DNA of 64,000 nt, taken from the NCBI GenBank assembly GCA_050943475.1, contig JBMNPF010000003.1:62001-126000 (forward strand), read 5' to 3'. The notes beneath the pieces are model-generated. The model was not told the origin of the DNA. It saw nothing but the letters and a program-made list of their open reading frames with translations, and ran no database searches. Below are positions 51,461-59,406 of the stretch, piece by piece. Source of the DNA: Metaruminococcus_A sp050943475. Lineage in GTDB: Bacteria; Bacillota; Clostridia; Oscillospirales; Ruminococcaceae. Every line of letters starts with the position of its first letter. Position 1 is the stretch's first letter. Position numbers and translations under genes: made by a program.

Positions 51461-52747
51461 TTATACAACTACCTTGCGCAGTGCGTAGGCCGTGTTCACA
51501 TAGGCCCAATTTTGGGCAAAGGGGCGCATGACATTCCAATAACCTCCGCCCAGCAGGCCAAACTCATCCATCAGGTCGAATTTTGCCCGAATACTCCGCA
51601 CATCTTCAAACCAAACCGCATGCTTAACGCCGGCGCGGGTAAAATAGGAAAAGTTCGGTGCCTGCGCCACATCGTCATACAGAATCTCCGCCCCGTACCG
51701 CGCCGCAAGCTGTACGGCATATTCGTTGCTGATGGAAACTGCCCGTGTGGCCCCGCGCTCAAACGGGAGTGGCCAGTCATACCCGTAATTTGGAATGCCC
51801 AGAAAAATTTTCCCGGCCGGGATTTCTGTCACTGCATATTCCACCACTTCCCGCACCCGATTCAAGGGCGCTACCGCCATCGGCGGGCCGTAGGTATAGC
51901 CCCATTCGTAGGTCATCAGCAGCACTGTATCGGAAATGGCGCCGACCGCCCCGTAGTCGTGCGACTCGTAAAGAAGCCCCCGTTGCATGGCGGACACTTT
52001 GGGTGCAAGGTCGGTGTTGATGAAAAATCCGTTTTCATGCATCCGCGCCGCAGCCTTTTCCAAAAAGTCGAGAAATCCCGCCCGGTCTGCCGGTGCAATA
52101 AATTCAAAGTCTATATCCAGCCCCAAATACCCTTTTTGACGCATCACCTCTACAACATTGTCAAGCACCTTATCCTGAAGCGCCGCATTCCGGAACAGCA
52201 GGCTGGCGCGTTCGCTGTTGAAATTCCCGTCCTCCGCAATCGAGGAAAGCACCATCACCGGTGCCGTGCGGAACTCATACGCGCGGTTGATCAGGCGCTG
52301 GTCGTCAACTCCAATGAGTTCCCCATCCGGGGTGAACCCGTAAGAAAAAATGGCGAGGTAGGTCAAAAACGGCAGAGCACGCAGCAAAACGCTCTGCTGA
52401 ATGTAGGGGTAGGCATAGCCGTACAGCGCAATCTCCCGCTTTTTCTGGTACTGGAACCGCAGGGCAAGGGTCTGCCCGGGAACGAGAAAGGGGCTGTTCA
52501 CCAGTGTGGGATTGTTCTGCACCAGCGCAAGCACCGTGGTGCCGTACCGGGCGGCGATTGAAGCCAGGGTATCCCCCGGGCGCACCGTATAGGTCGCCGC
52601 CGGCACCAGGATGATCAGCGCTTGTCCCGGCACCAGCTCCTGTGCACGCGCCAACCCGTTGTCGCTGATGATCCGCTGAACCGAAACGCCGTACCTCCGG
52701 GCAATGTTATAAATGGTGTCGCCCTGTTTTACCACATAGAGGATCAT
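51461..52747 (-). CDS. LysM-GH18 spore cortex/germination-type hydrolase (YaaH-like)
   Basis: This 428-residue protein has two LysM repeats (YVVKQGDTIYNIARRYGVSV, YTVRPGDTLASIAARYGTTV; residues 3-95) and a GH18 barrel with the catalytic motif GLDIDFEF and YEWGY, IPNYGYDWPLPF, GGYWNVMRPF. This order is that of YaaH/SleL, N-acetylglucosaminidases of the spore coat that act on muramic-lactam peptidoglycan in germination. It suggests a spore former. No signal peptide is present, as expected for a coat protein. Starts at ATG 52747; expected to be under sporulation sigma factors (not seen). Confidence 0.92.
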   Translation of the reverse strand: MILYVVKQGDTIYNIARRYGVSVQRIISDNGLARAQELVPGQALIILVPAATYTVRPGDTLASIAARYGTTVLALVQNNPTLVNSPFLVPGQTLALRFQYQKKREIALYGYAYPYIQQSVLLRALPFLTYLAIFSYGFTPDGELIGVDDQRLINRAYEFRTAPVMVLSSIAEDGNFNSERASLLFRNAALQDKVLDNVVEVMRQKGYLGLDIDFEFIAPADRAGFLDFLEKAAARMHENGFFINTDLAPKVSAMQRGLLYESHDYGAVGAISDTVLLMTYEWGYTYGPPMAVAPLNRVREVVEYAVTEIPAGKIFLGIPNYGYDWPLPFERGATRAVSISNEYAVQLAARYGAEILYDDVAQAPNFSYFTRAGVKHAVWFEDVRSIRAKFDLMDEFGLLGGGYWNVMRPFAQNWAYVNTAYALRKVVV

Positions 52748-53063
52748 ACTGCCGCACCGCCTTTGTCTAAAAATTCGCCTGTTTTATTCTATGCGCGCTG
52801 CGGCGGATTGGTGCCGCCATCTTTCCTCTTTTTTCCAGATTTCGGTCCGCGTCCTTTTTTCACTGCATTATTTTTCTACCCTGCTCCCCGGCATTTTGGT
52901 TTCCCTGCGCCGCTATCCAAAATCGGGTACAATCCCTCTTGCCCTCTTTTCGCCTGCCAACGTGTTCCCGGCTTTGTGCCGCCTCGGCGGCCGGCAGCTC
53001 CTCTTTCTGCGGCGTGCCCCGGCTCCCAACTGCCAAGCAAAGCGGTATTCCGCCGGATATACG

Positions 53064-53114
53064 GCAAACCGCATCGCCCGGGCCTCACGGCCAGACGATG
53101 CGGTTTGCATTTTT
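53064..53114 (+). terminator. Hairpin with T tract on the plus strand
   Basis: GCAAACCGCATCG (53064-53076) pairs with its exact complement (53096-53108), with an inner GGCC...GGCC stem, and is followed on the plus strand by ATTTTTTG. On the minus strand, where the neighbouring genes lie, no U tract follows. The rest of 52748-53063 has no supported gene. Confidence 0.55.
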
Positions 53115-53132
53115 TGTTCCTGTAAACAGCAG

Positions 53133-54413
53133 CTATTGTCCCCCGGCAACCGGGTGTTCCCCATAACCGGCCCAGCCGACCTGGCCGTCTGCATAACCCA
53201 TCTGACCATCCATTTCCACTTTGCACCACTGGTGGGCCCACTGGTTTTCGTTGACATGCTCCCATTTATAGCCCATACACTCCAACACCAGCCCCAGCGC
53301 ACGGGTACAGCCGGCACAGGAAGACTCTCCGGCAATAAACACGCCGTAAGGGCGGTAATAATTGTCACCGGATTCTTTGTGCACGCCTTTGCGATAGTAG
53401 CCGCTGACAATCTGCGCCGCCTGGGAAACCCGCTCTAAATCGGTTCCGGGGCCAATACTGGCGGCAATCTGCTGAGCAACCTCCCTGGCCTGCCGGTCCT
53501 GCTCACTTCTCACAGAGGTGCCCGAGGAGGTACTGCCCCCAGTCTGGCCGCCGCTCGGTTTTGCAGGGGCGGCCGGTTCCGGCGCGGCCTGCACCGGCTC
53601 CGGGGTTTGATCGGTGGTAGCGCTGACCGCCGCCGTCTGCGGGCCGGTAAATTCCTTTCCATCCACCGTCACCACCGCCAAGATCTTATAATACCGCGTC
53701 GTCTGTTCCGGAAGTCTCGTGTGGGCGTAGCTGGTTTCCGCCGTTTTCTCTGCAAGAACTGCGTACTCCCCATCCTCGGTTTCGGCTCCATACAGGATGT
53801 AGAGCACCTGCGGCGCCGAGCCGTCGGCATTGAGCAGCTCCGGCTCGTAGGCCTCCCAGGTTACTGCGAGTTCAGAGTCGCTCACCATAGCTGCGGCGAG
53901 ACCTGCCGCTTCCCCAATTTTCGGTGTCTCGGTCCGCACCGAAACCATGGCGGCCGTTTCCGAAAAAAGCTCCCGGTTTTCATCCCGGTACACCGATTTG
54001 ACCGAAATTTCATAGATTGTATCGGCCTTCAGCCCTTCAAAAACCGCTTCGGTTTGTTCCACCGTCTGCACAACTGCCTCCGGATCCGCTTCTTTCGCCG
54101 AGAAATCGCTTGGCTCTTCGGATTCCGAGCTGCCGTCCGCGCTCTGCTCTGCGGATTCCTCCACCGCTTCTTCCGGAGATCCCTCCGCGCCGGCTTCCCT
54201 CAGGGTGACGACATATTCCGTCGCCTCTTCGACCTCATCCCACTCTGCCTTTAGCGTGTGGAGCCCGTCTGCTTCCGCCCGCACCTGTTCCGGCGGCGCT
54301 ATTTCCGAAGGTCCAGAGCTGCATCCCGCAGGTAAAAGCGTCAGAAACGCCAGCGCCGCGATTCCAGCCGCCCACCTGCAGACCCCGGCCGCAGCTTTTC
54401 TTGTTGTGTCCAT
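53133..54413 (-). CDS. Lipoprotein with fibronectin type III-like repeats and transglutaminase-like domain
   Basis: A 426-residue exported lipoprotein (lipobox LPAGC, about residue 30). Two FnIII-like repeats (ADGLHTLKAEWDEVEEATEYVVTL and MVSDSELAVTWEAYEPE) are separated by an acidic Ser/Glu-rich insert. After a Pro/Ser/Gly linker (about 270-310), a C-terminal domain shows the papain-like order Cys (SSCAGCTRALG), His (NQWAHQWCKV) and Asp (MGYADGQVGWAGYGEHP). The layout suggests a cell-surface peptidase or cross-linker. Substrate unknown. Confidence 0.75.
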   Translation of the reverse strand: MDTTRKAAAGVCRWAAGIAALAFLTLLPAGCSSGPSEIAPPEQVRAEADGLHTLKAEWDEVEEATEYVVTLREAGAEGSPEEAVEESAEQSADGSSESEEPSDFSAKEADPEAVVQTVEQTEAVFEGLKADTIYEISVKSVYRDENRELFSETAAMVSVRTETPKIGEAAGLAAAMVSDSELAVTWEAYEPELLNADGSAPQVLYILYGAETEDGEYAVLAEKTAETSYAHTRLPEQTTRYYKILAVVTVDGKEFTGPQTAAVSATTDQTPEPVQAAPEPAAPAKPSGGQTGGSTSSGTSVRSEQDRQAREVAQQIAASIGPGTDLERVSQAAQIVSGYYRKGVHKESGDNYYRPYGVFIAGESSCAGCTRALGLVLECMGYKWEHVNENQWAHQWCKVEMDGQMGYADGQVGWAGYGEHPVAGGQ

Positions 54414-54630
54414 TTTTATACCTCCCTATTCTATAAACAGGTCTGCCAAACAACCCGTTTGATGTTCTTTCCCCGGCACTCATATCGGTCCTGCCCAGCG
54501 CACCAGTTTGCAGGCTTGTAGGTAAACCCGCCCGTTCCGGATGCCGATTAAGGACTTTCCGCAGAATGCACATTGTTTTTATTTCAGGTCATTTTACTCC
54601 CTCTGCCCTTTTTGGAAATCCGCTTGCGGG

Positions 54631-55070
54631 TCAAGGCAGTTTCATAGATAGAATGGGGGAGGGCATTCCCTGTTCATCTGTCGGGGTCCTTTTGTAAACC
54701 TGAAACCCCATGTGCTCATAAAATCCCCTTGCCTGCGGATTCTGCTCGTTCACACCCAGTTCGTTGACCGAATAATCCTTTATCCCACATTCCAACAGCT
54801 TTTTTCCCAGGCCATGCCCACGCCACTCGGGTGCTACAAACAGCATTTCGAGCCTGCGCCCATCAATCCCCATAAAAGCGGCCAGCTCGCCGGACCCGTC
54901 CTCTGCGGCAATCAAATGCAGGGCATCTGCCAGCGCCTGTGGGATATCGGCTTGAATGCGCTCAATTTCAGCATCGGTTAAAAATGAGGTGCCTTGGCCG
55001 CTCCCCGCCAAACCGTTACAATCTGTTGGAGCAGTGCGGGGCTTGGATCCTGCACCCGGTAAAGGTTCAT
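54631..55070 (-). pseudogene. GNAT acetyltransferase gene broken by a one-base frameshift
   Basis: A start at ATG 55070 (after GGGTGAG) reads NLYRVQDPSPALLQQIVTVW and ends at a stop inside CATTTTTAA. The frame continuing from about 54984 reads LTDAEIERIQADIPQALAD, the acetyl-CoA loop LFVAPEWRGHGLGKKLLECG and ARGFYEHMGFQVYKR. Adding one base to the five-A run at 54980-54984 restores HFLTDAEIE, the expected sequence of this GNAT subfamily, giving about 146 residues. Either the gene is broken, it is phase-variable at the homopolymer, or the base is a sequencing error. Confidence 0.8.
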
Positions 55071-55095
55071 ATTCTCACCCGCCGGTATCAAAATA

Positions 55096-55135
55096 AAAAA
55101 GAAGTTGATTACCTTGCAGCAACCAACTTCTTTTT
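55096..55135 (-). terminator. tRNA-Ala terminator
   Basis: AAAAAGAAGTTG and CAACTTCTTTTT pair across a 16-base loop; it begins five bases beyond the CCA end. Confidence 0.8.
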
Positions 55136-55139
55136 CGAA

Positions 55140-55215
55140 TGGTGGAGACGAAGAGGATCGAACTCTCGACCTTACGGATGCGAACCGTACGCTCTCCCAG
55201 CTGAGCTACGCCCCC
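55140..55215 (-). tRNA. tRNA-Ala (anticodon CGC)
   Basis: All arms fold: acceptor GGGGGCG / CGTCTCC (two G-U), D arm GCTC...GAGC, anticodon stem TACGG / CCGTA with loop TTCGCAT (anticodon CGC, reads GCG), T arm GAGAG-TTCGATC-CTCTT, discriminator A and an encoded CCA. It is a single tRNA followed by its own terminator. The 55216-55478 upstream space has no gene. Confidence 0.95.
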
Positions 55216-55478
55216 AAATCCTCTTTTAAAGCCGCCGGATGGGCTGCTTCAAAATTTACTATATGATTATAGCACCATTCACGGCAAATTTCCAGCCCTT
55301 TTTTGCTTTTTTTCAAAAAAATTTTCCGCTCTCCCTTTTGGAAAAGCGGAAATGTCCTTGCAGCAAATACACAGCGCGTTCGGCGTCTGCCGTTCAAACC
55401 ATGGATTCGGTCAAACCGGCTGCCGGCCGGCGTATACGGCTTCATTCCGGCCAGAGCCGCACATCAAATGGGTGCTGA

Positions 55479-56018
55479 TTAATAATTTTCGGCCTTGATT
55501 TCAAAATAAGCACGCGGATGCGAGCACACCGGGCAGATTTCCGGCGCTGCATCGCCATAGTGGATATGCCCGCAGTTGCGGCAGATCCAAAACTGCTTCT
55601 GCGCGCGTTTGAAAACCTCCTGGCTGTTGAGGTTCTGGATGAGCTTGCGGTAGCGTTCCTCATGCTCCTTTTCCACATTGCCCACCAGTTCAAACAGTAC
55701 AGCAACCTTGGTAAAGCCCTCCTCGCGGGCTTCTTCGGCAAATTTTTTGTACATGTCGGTCCACTCATAGTTTTCGCCGGCGGCACCGTCCTCCAGGTTT
55801 TGCAGCGTCCCGCCCACGCCGTCATGCAAAAGACGGAACCAAATTTCCGCGTGCTCCTTTTCATTATCTGCCGTTTTGGTGAAGATGTCGGCAATCTGCT
55901 CGTATCCTTCCTTTTTTGCCTGTGATGCATAGAAGGTGTATTTGTTTCTCGCCTGGCTTTCGCCTGCAAAAGCGGCCATCAGGTTCGCTTCGGTCTTGCT
56001 TCCTTTTAACTGCTGCAT
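55479..56018 (-). CDS. Rubrerythrin
   Basis: This 179-residue protein protects anaerobes by reducing hydrogen peroxide at a di-iron centre. It has the four-helix ferritin-like domain with the EAN...ES..RNKY and EKEHAEIW / EKEHEERY metal ligands, and a C-terminal rubredoxin-like site (WICRNCGHI ... CPVCSHPRAYF). ATG 56018 (MQQLKGSKTEANL) is eight bases after GGGAGA; the ATG two codons earlier is too close to the ribosome binding site. Confidence 0.96.
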   Translation of the reverse strand: MQQLKGSKTEANLMAAFAGESQARNKYTFYASQAKKEGYEQIADIFTKTADNEKEHAEIWFRLLHDGVGGTLQNLEDGAAGENYEWTDMYKKFAEEAREEGFTKVAVLFELVGNVEKEHEERYRKLIQNLNSQEVFKRAQKQFWICRNCGHIHYGDAAPEICPVCSHPRAYFEIKAENY

Positions 56019-56121
56019 AATCATTCTCCCTTTTCCCGCCGCCGCGGGGTGTAGTCGCCGCCTGTGCGGCACGTCTGGTTTTATTCTGCCACACCGCTGG
56101 AATTTTTATGCAGTTCCCCGT

Positions 56122-56164
56122 AAAAAACCGGGGCGGCAAAACTTTTTTGCCGCCCCGGTTTTTT
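56122..56164 (-). terminator. Terminator of the second sigma/anti-sigma unit
   Basis: A 19-base-pair perfect stem (AAAAAACCGGGGCGGCAAA with its complement) around ACTTT, 14 bases below the anti-sigma stop, with T tracts in both directions. Confidence 0.9.
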
Positions 56165-56178
56165 ACTTATAGCCGTCT

Positions 56179-57522
56179 TTAGTAAAGCTGGGCGGTTTCG
56201 TCCTGCTCAAGAATTGCAAGGTCGCTCACGCCAATATACAGGCCGCCCTGTGAATTGTGAAGCGCCTTTTCCCAATCCTCCAGCAGAATCTCCCGCAGCC
56301 GGCCGCTCTGCACCTGTTCCGCCGTAAAACCGTCCACCGTCAGGTTCTTTTCTCCGCTCGGGTTCTCCAAATAAAAGCTGTAATGGGTAAAACCGTATCC
56401 GTTTTGCTCCATCCGCTCGACCGCTTTCTCAATAAGCCGTGCCGCGTTTTCCGGCGTAATTTTATCGCTCGTTGCGCGCAGTTCCAAAGCGAATTTGCAG
56501 GGCATCTGCGGGTCAAATACTGCATCCAGATCCGGCTTCTGGTTTCCGTCGTTGTAATCCTGCTCTTCAAAAATGCTCACCGTTGTGCGCCCTTTTTCAT
56601 ATTCCGGCACCCCGGAAAGCGCCGCGTGCACCAACACCGTATACTCCTGCCCCAGCCGCTCCCGGGTATTGAAACGACCAACCACCTCGACTTCATAGCT
56701 GTCTCCATCGACTCCATTTCTCCAATAGACTGTAAAATGGGTGTCCCGGCTGAAGGATGATGCCACCTTGCCTTCATATTGACGGAGACTGGAAACATAA
56801 TATACATCCTCCACATGGCAGCTCAACGCGCCATAATTCTGGTTCACATATTGCTCAATATCCCGCTTTGCCAGCCAATAAGAAATCGGGTTTCCAAAAT
56901 ATGTGCAGAGAAGCCACAACCAGCCTGCTAAAATGCCTCCAGCCAACACGCCGGCAGCCATCCGTCGCAGCTTTGCCGCGGCGCCTCTCCTTCGGAATGC
57001 ATAGCGGAGGAGCACCGTCATCAACGCGCCCGCCGTGACCAGCAGAGCATAAAGCAGTGCATAAGCGCCCGCCACCAAAAACGGCGTCCACCACATCCAA
57101 GTGTCTCCCAGCATGAGCTGAGAAACGGTCAGCCATACGCCGGAAAACAGCAGCTGGCCAACCGGCAGCCACCACCAGCGTTTTCCCAGAATCAACGCCC
57201 CCAATACTCCAAGCATTGGCATAACAACGGCATTGTAAATCGAGCCTTCACTGAAAGTCTGCGCCGTCCCAATCACCGCGCCAAGGACCATCAGCACAAG
57301 CCCCGTCCAGAACAGCGGGCGCTTTACCCGCCGGAGAAGCTCCTGGTCCCTTTCCGGCGGCAGTACCGCCGGAGGTTCCTCCCGCAGCAGCGTGCGGCAG
57401 GCCTCGCAGCCCTCCGCATGCCGCTCCACCAGTTCGCGGCTTTCCCCACTCGCCGCACCATCCCGCACCAGCGGAATCAGATCCATGCAGACCTCGCAGC
57501 TTATCTTCTTACCGTCCGTCAT
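56179..57522 (-). CDS. Zinc-finger (zf-HC2) membrane anti-sigma factor
   Basis: This 447-residue protein starts with an anti-sigma zinc finger (CEVCMDLIPLVRDGAASGES..LVERHAEGCEAC, the H-x3-C-x2-C form), then about five membrane helices (residues 70-215) and an extracellular domain of about 230 residues with no family I can name. It overlaps the ECF sigma gene upstream by 14 bases and should hold that sigma at the membrane until a surface signal arrives. Confidence 0.88.
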   Translation of the reverse strand: MTDGKKISCEVCMDLIPLVRDGAASGESRELVERHAEGCEACRTLLREEPPAVLPPERDQELLRRVKRPLFWTGLVLMVLGAVIGTAQTFSEGSIYNAVVMPMLGVLGALILGKRWWWLPVGQLLFSGVWLTVSQLMLGDTWMWWTPFLVAGAYALLYALLVTAGALMTVLLRYAFRRRGAAAKLRRMAAGVLAGGILAGWLWLLCTYFGNPISYWLAKRDIEQYVNQNYGALSCHVEDVYYVSSLRQYEGKVASSFSRDTHFTVYWRNGVDGDSYEVEVVGRFNTRERLGQEYTVLVHAALSGVPEYEKGRTTVSIFEEQDYNDGNQKPDLDAVFDPQMPCKFALELRATSDKITPENAARLIEKAVERMEQNGYGFTHYSFYLENPSGEKNLTVDGFTAEQVQSGRLREILLEDWEKALHNSQGGLYIGVSDLAILEQDETAQLY

Positions 57523-58006
57523 CCAAAAAGCCCTCCTTTTGCAGGATATCCTTCAGCCACCGCCGGGTGCGGAACTCCAGCACCCGCGCCGAACTCTCTG
57601 AAATCCCAAGCGTTTCCGCAATCTCGCTGTACGGCCGCAGCTCCATCCGCATCCGGATCACCGCCCGTACCCGCTCATCTTTCTGTTCCAGCAGCTCCCG
57701 AAGGCGCTGCCGCATCTGCTCGGCCGCCAGCCGGTCGGCCATACCGTCCGGCACCCATAAATAAGCCTCGTCAAACGGCTGCTCCCCGCGCCTGTTCCGC
57801 AGTTCCCGCAGCCACAGGTTGCGCGCAATGCCGCACAGCCAGGTGCGCACCGAGGAATCCCCCCGGAAGCTATCAAGCGAGCGCATTGCCTGCAAAAAGG
57901 TCTCTGACAGCAGATCCTCCGCAAGGGTCTGGTCATGGGTCAGGCTCATCAGGTAAGAAAAGACCGCCTGCCGGTGCATAAGGTACAATTCTTCGATTTC
58001 CCACAT
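57509..58006 (-). CDS. ECF-type RNA polymerase sigma factor (second)
   Basis: This 165-residue factor has region 2 (HRQAVFSYLMSLTHDQTLAEDLLSETFLQAM, SVRTWLCGIARNLWLRELR) and region 4 (RAVIRMRMELRPYSEIAETLGISESSARVLEFRTRRWLKDIL). ATG 58006 (MWEIEELYLMHR) follows AGGGGCGG and is preferred to 58159. It forms a two-gene unit with the overlapping anti-sigma gene. Confidence 0.92.
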   Translation of the reverse strand: MWEIEELYLMHRQAVFSYLMSLTHDQTLAEDLLSETFLQAMRSLDSFRGDSSVRTWLCGIARNLWLRELRNRRGEQPFDEAYLWVPDGMADRLAAEQMRQRLRELLEQKDERVRAVIRMRMELRPYSEIAETLGISESSARVLEFRTRRWLKDILQKEGFLDDGR

Positions 58007-58173
58007 GGCCGCCCCTCCTTTCCCCTCTCTGTTCATTCGTCGCATTTTTCGCCCGGATGTTACAGCCGGGTTCAGATTTTTATCCTCCGGCAGCAATCCT
58101 CTGCCGTCATCCAAAAAAGGGAACAAAAAACCGACAGCAAGTGGTTTTTCACAAGCCATCGGCTATATATCAA

Positions 58174-58593
58174 TTATTTTTCATCGTCTATTTCCAACAT
58201 CGAAAAAATATAAATATCTCCTGCATCCAATGTTGGCGTGACAAGACGCAGCGATTCGTCTTTTTTTATTGTAAAGCGTGTTTCGGCGGCGTCCAAATTG
58301 ACATAAGGCTCTTCTATGCTGCTCATCGGCGTATTTGTTTCGACTGTTACAGAATCATTCACTATTTTTAACACTGTAACCTCTAAATCCACCATTCCTT
58401 CAAGACGGATGACATCACCGGATTTTACCTCATAGATTTTGGTTTGTTCCGTCGGCACATAGTCTTTTTCACCGGCCCAGTTCGTTTCCACAATCGCAAT
58501 CTGCGCGGTTTTGGCCGGCCTGGAAACCAAACATGCAGCAATCAATCCTGTTAAAACGGTGACAATGGAAAGGCCGATTATGATCCGTTTCAT
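58174..58593 (-). CDS. Small putative lipoprotein of unknown function
   Basis: A 139-residue protein with a lipoprotein-like signal (KRIIIGLSIVTVLTGLIAAC, Cys at about residue 20) and a small beta-rich domain (KIYEVKSGDVIRLEGMVDLEVTVLKIVNDSVTVETN). No family recognised. ATG 58593 follows AAGGAT. AT-rich compared with its neighbours, and next to another small lipoprotein gene, 70 bases upstream. Confidence 0.7.
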   Translation of the reverse strand: MKRIIIGLSIVTVLTGLIAACLVSRPAKTAQIAIVETNWAGEKDYVPTEQTKIYEVKSGDVIRLEGMVDLEVTVLKIVNDSVTVETNTPMSSIEEPYVNLDAAETRFTIKKDESLRLVTPTLDAGDIYIFSMLEIDDEK

Positions 58594-58663
58594 CAATATC
58601 CTTGCCTCCATTTCTTTTTATTTTTAACTATAAAATAAATATTGTAATTTTCGTTATATCTGT

Positions 58664-59167
58664 TTATTCATACAGTGCGCTGTTCGATATTCTAATATAG
58701 CGTAATGCTTTTCCCTGATTATTGTAAATAAACTCCGCCCTTATTTCGCGCTCTGCGTCAAAGTAAATATGTTTTGAGAGATTTCCTTGTTCCGGTTGCG
58801 CTGTATAATGATTTCCCAATAGATTTGTTATGTCATCAATCGTCTTGCTGTTTTCTGTGCCGTTTATGCTTATGGTAACTCCCGGATGCTTGTTGTCAGA
58901 GAAATAAGAAAACAAATAAATAATATTATCCTCTACATCGGTGTCTATTGTTATTTCTTCATAATGATTTTTACTAATGTAAGTATAATTTGAAAAATCC
59001 TCCCAATGAACAATATCGCCAATTTTCATCCCATCGAATTCAATTTTTGACAAATCAGTTGACTGCACATTTTTACCGCAAGCAGACAACAGCATAATAA
59101 TTATTAGGAGAGTAGAAACGATTATAAATTTATTTTGTGTTTTTTTAATAATGCTTTGCTGTTTCAT
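58664..59167 (-). CDS. Small putative lipoprotein of unknown function
   Basis: A 167-residue protein with a signal peptide and lipobox (KFIIVSTLLIIIMLLSAC, Cys at about residue 30) and an acidic, Asn/Ile-rich exported domain. It has no family I recognise. The codon use and base composition are strongly AT-biased. Probably cotranscribed with 58174-58593. Confidence 0.7.
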   Translation of the reverse strand: MKQQSIIKKTQNKFIIVSTLLIIIMLLSACGKNVQSTDLSKIEFDGMKIGDIVHWEDFSNYTYISKNHYEEITIDTDVEDNIIYLFSYFSDNKHPGVTISINGTENSKTIDDITNLLGNHYTAQPEQGNLSKHIYFDAEREIRAEFIYNNQGKALRYIRISNSALYE

Positions 59168-59260
59168 AAATATCTCTCCGATGCATGCAACTACTCAAAA
59201 TCATTGTATCAAAAAGTTCCTGCTTTTTCAATCTGCCCGTTTGTGACGATTGCTGAATTC

Positions 59261-59302
59261 AAAAAAATACCGAGAAAAACTTTTACAGTTCTTCTCGGTA
59301 TT
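59261..59302 (-). terminator. Terminator of the acyl-CoA synthetase operon
   Basis: AATACCGAGAA / TTCTCGGTATT stem (59266-59276 with 59292-59302), followed on the minus strand by TTTTTTT. It lies about 105 bases below the synthetase stop. Confidence 0.8.
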
Positions 59303-59406
59303 CGTCTTTTGCGGTTGCTCTTACAATGCCCGATCATCAGTTATACCCTTATCAGGGGTTCGCAAAAGTCGGACACTTTTGGGCATTTCTGCCGGACAGG
59401 CAGAAG

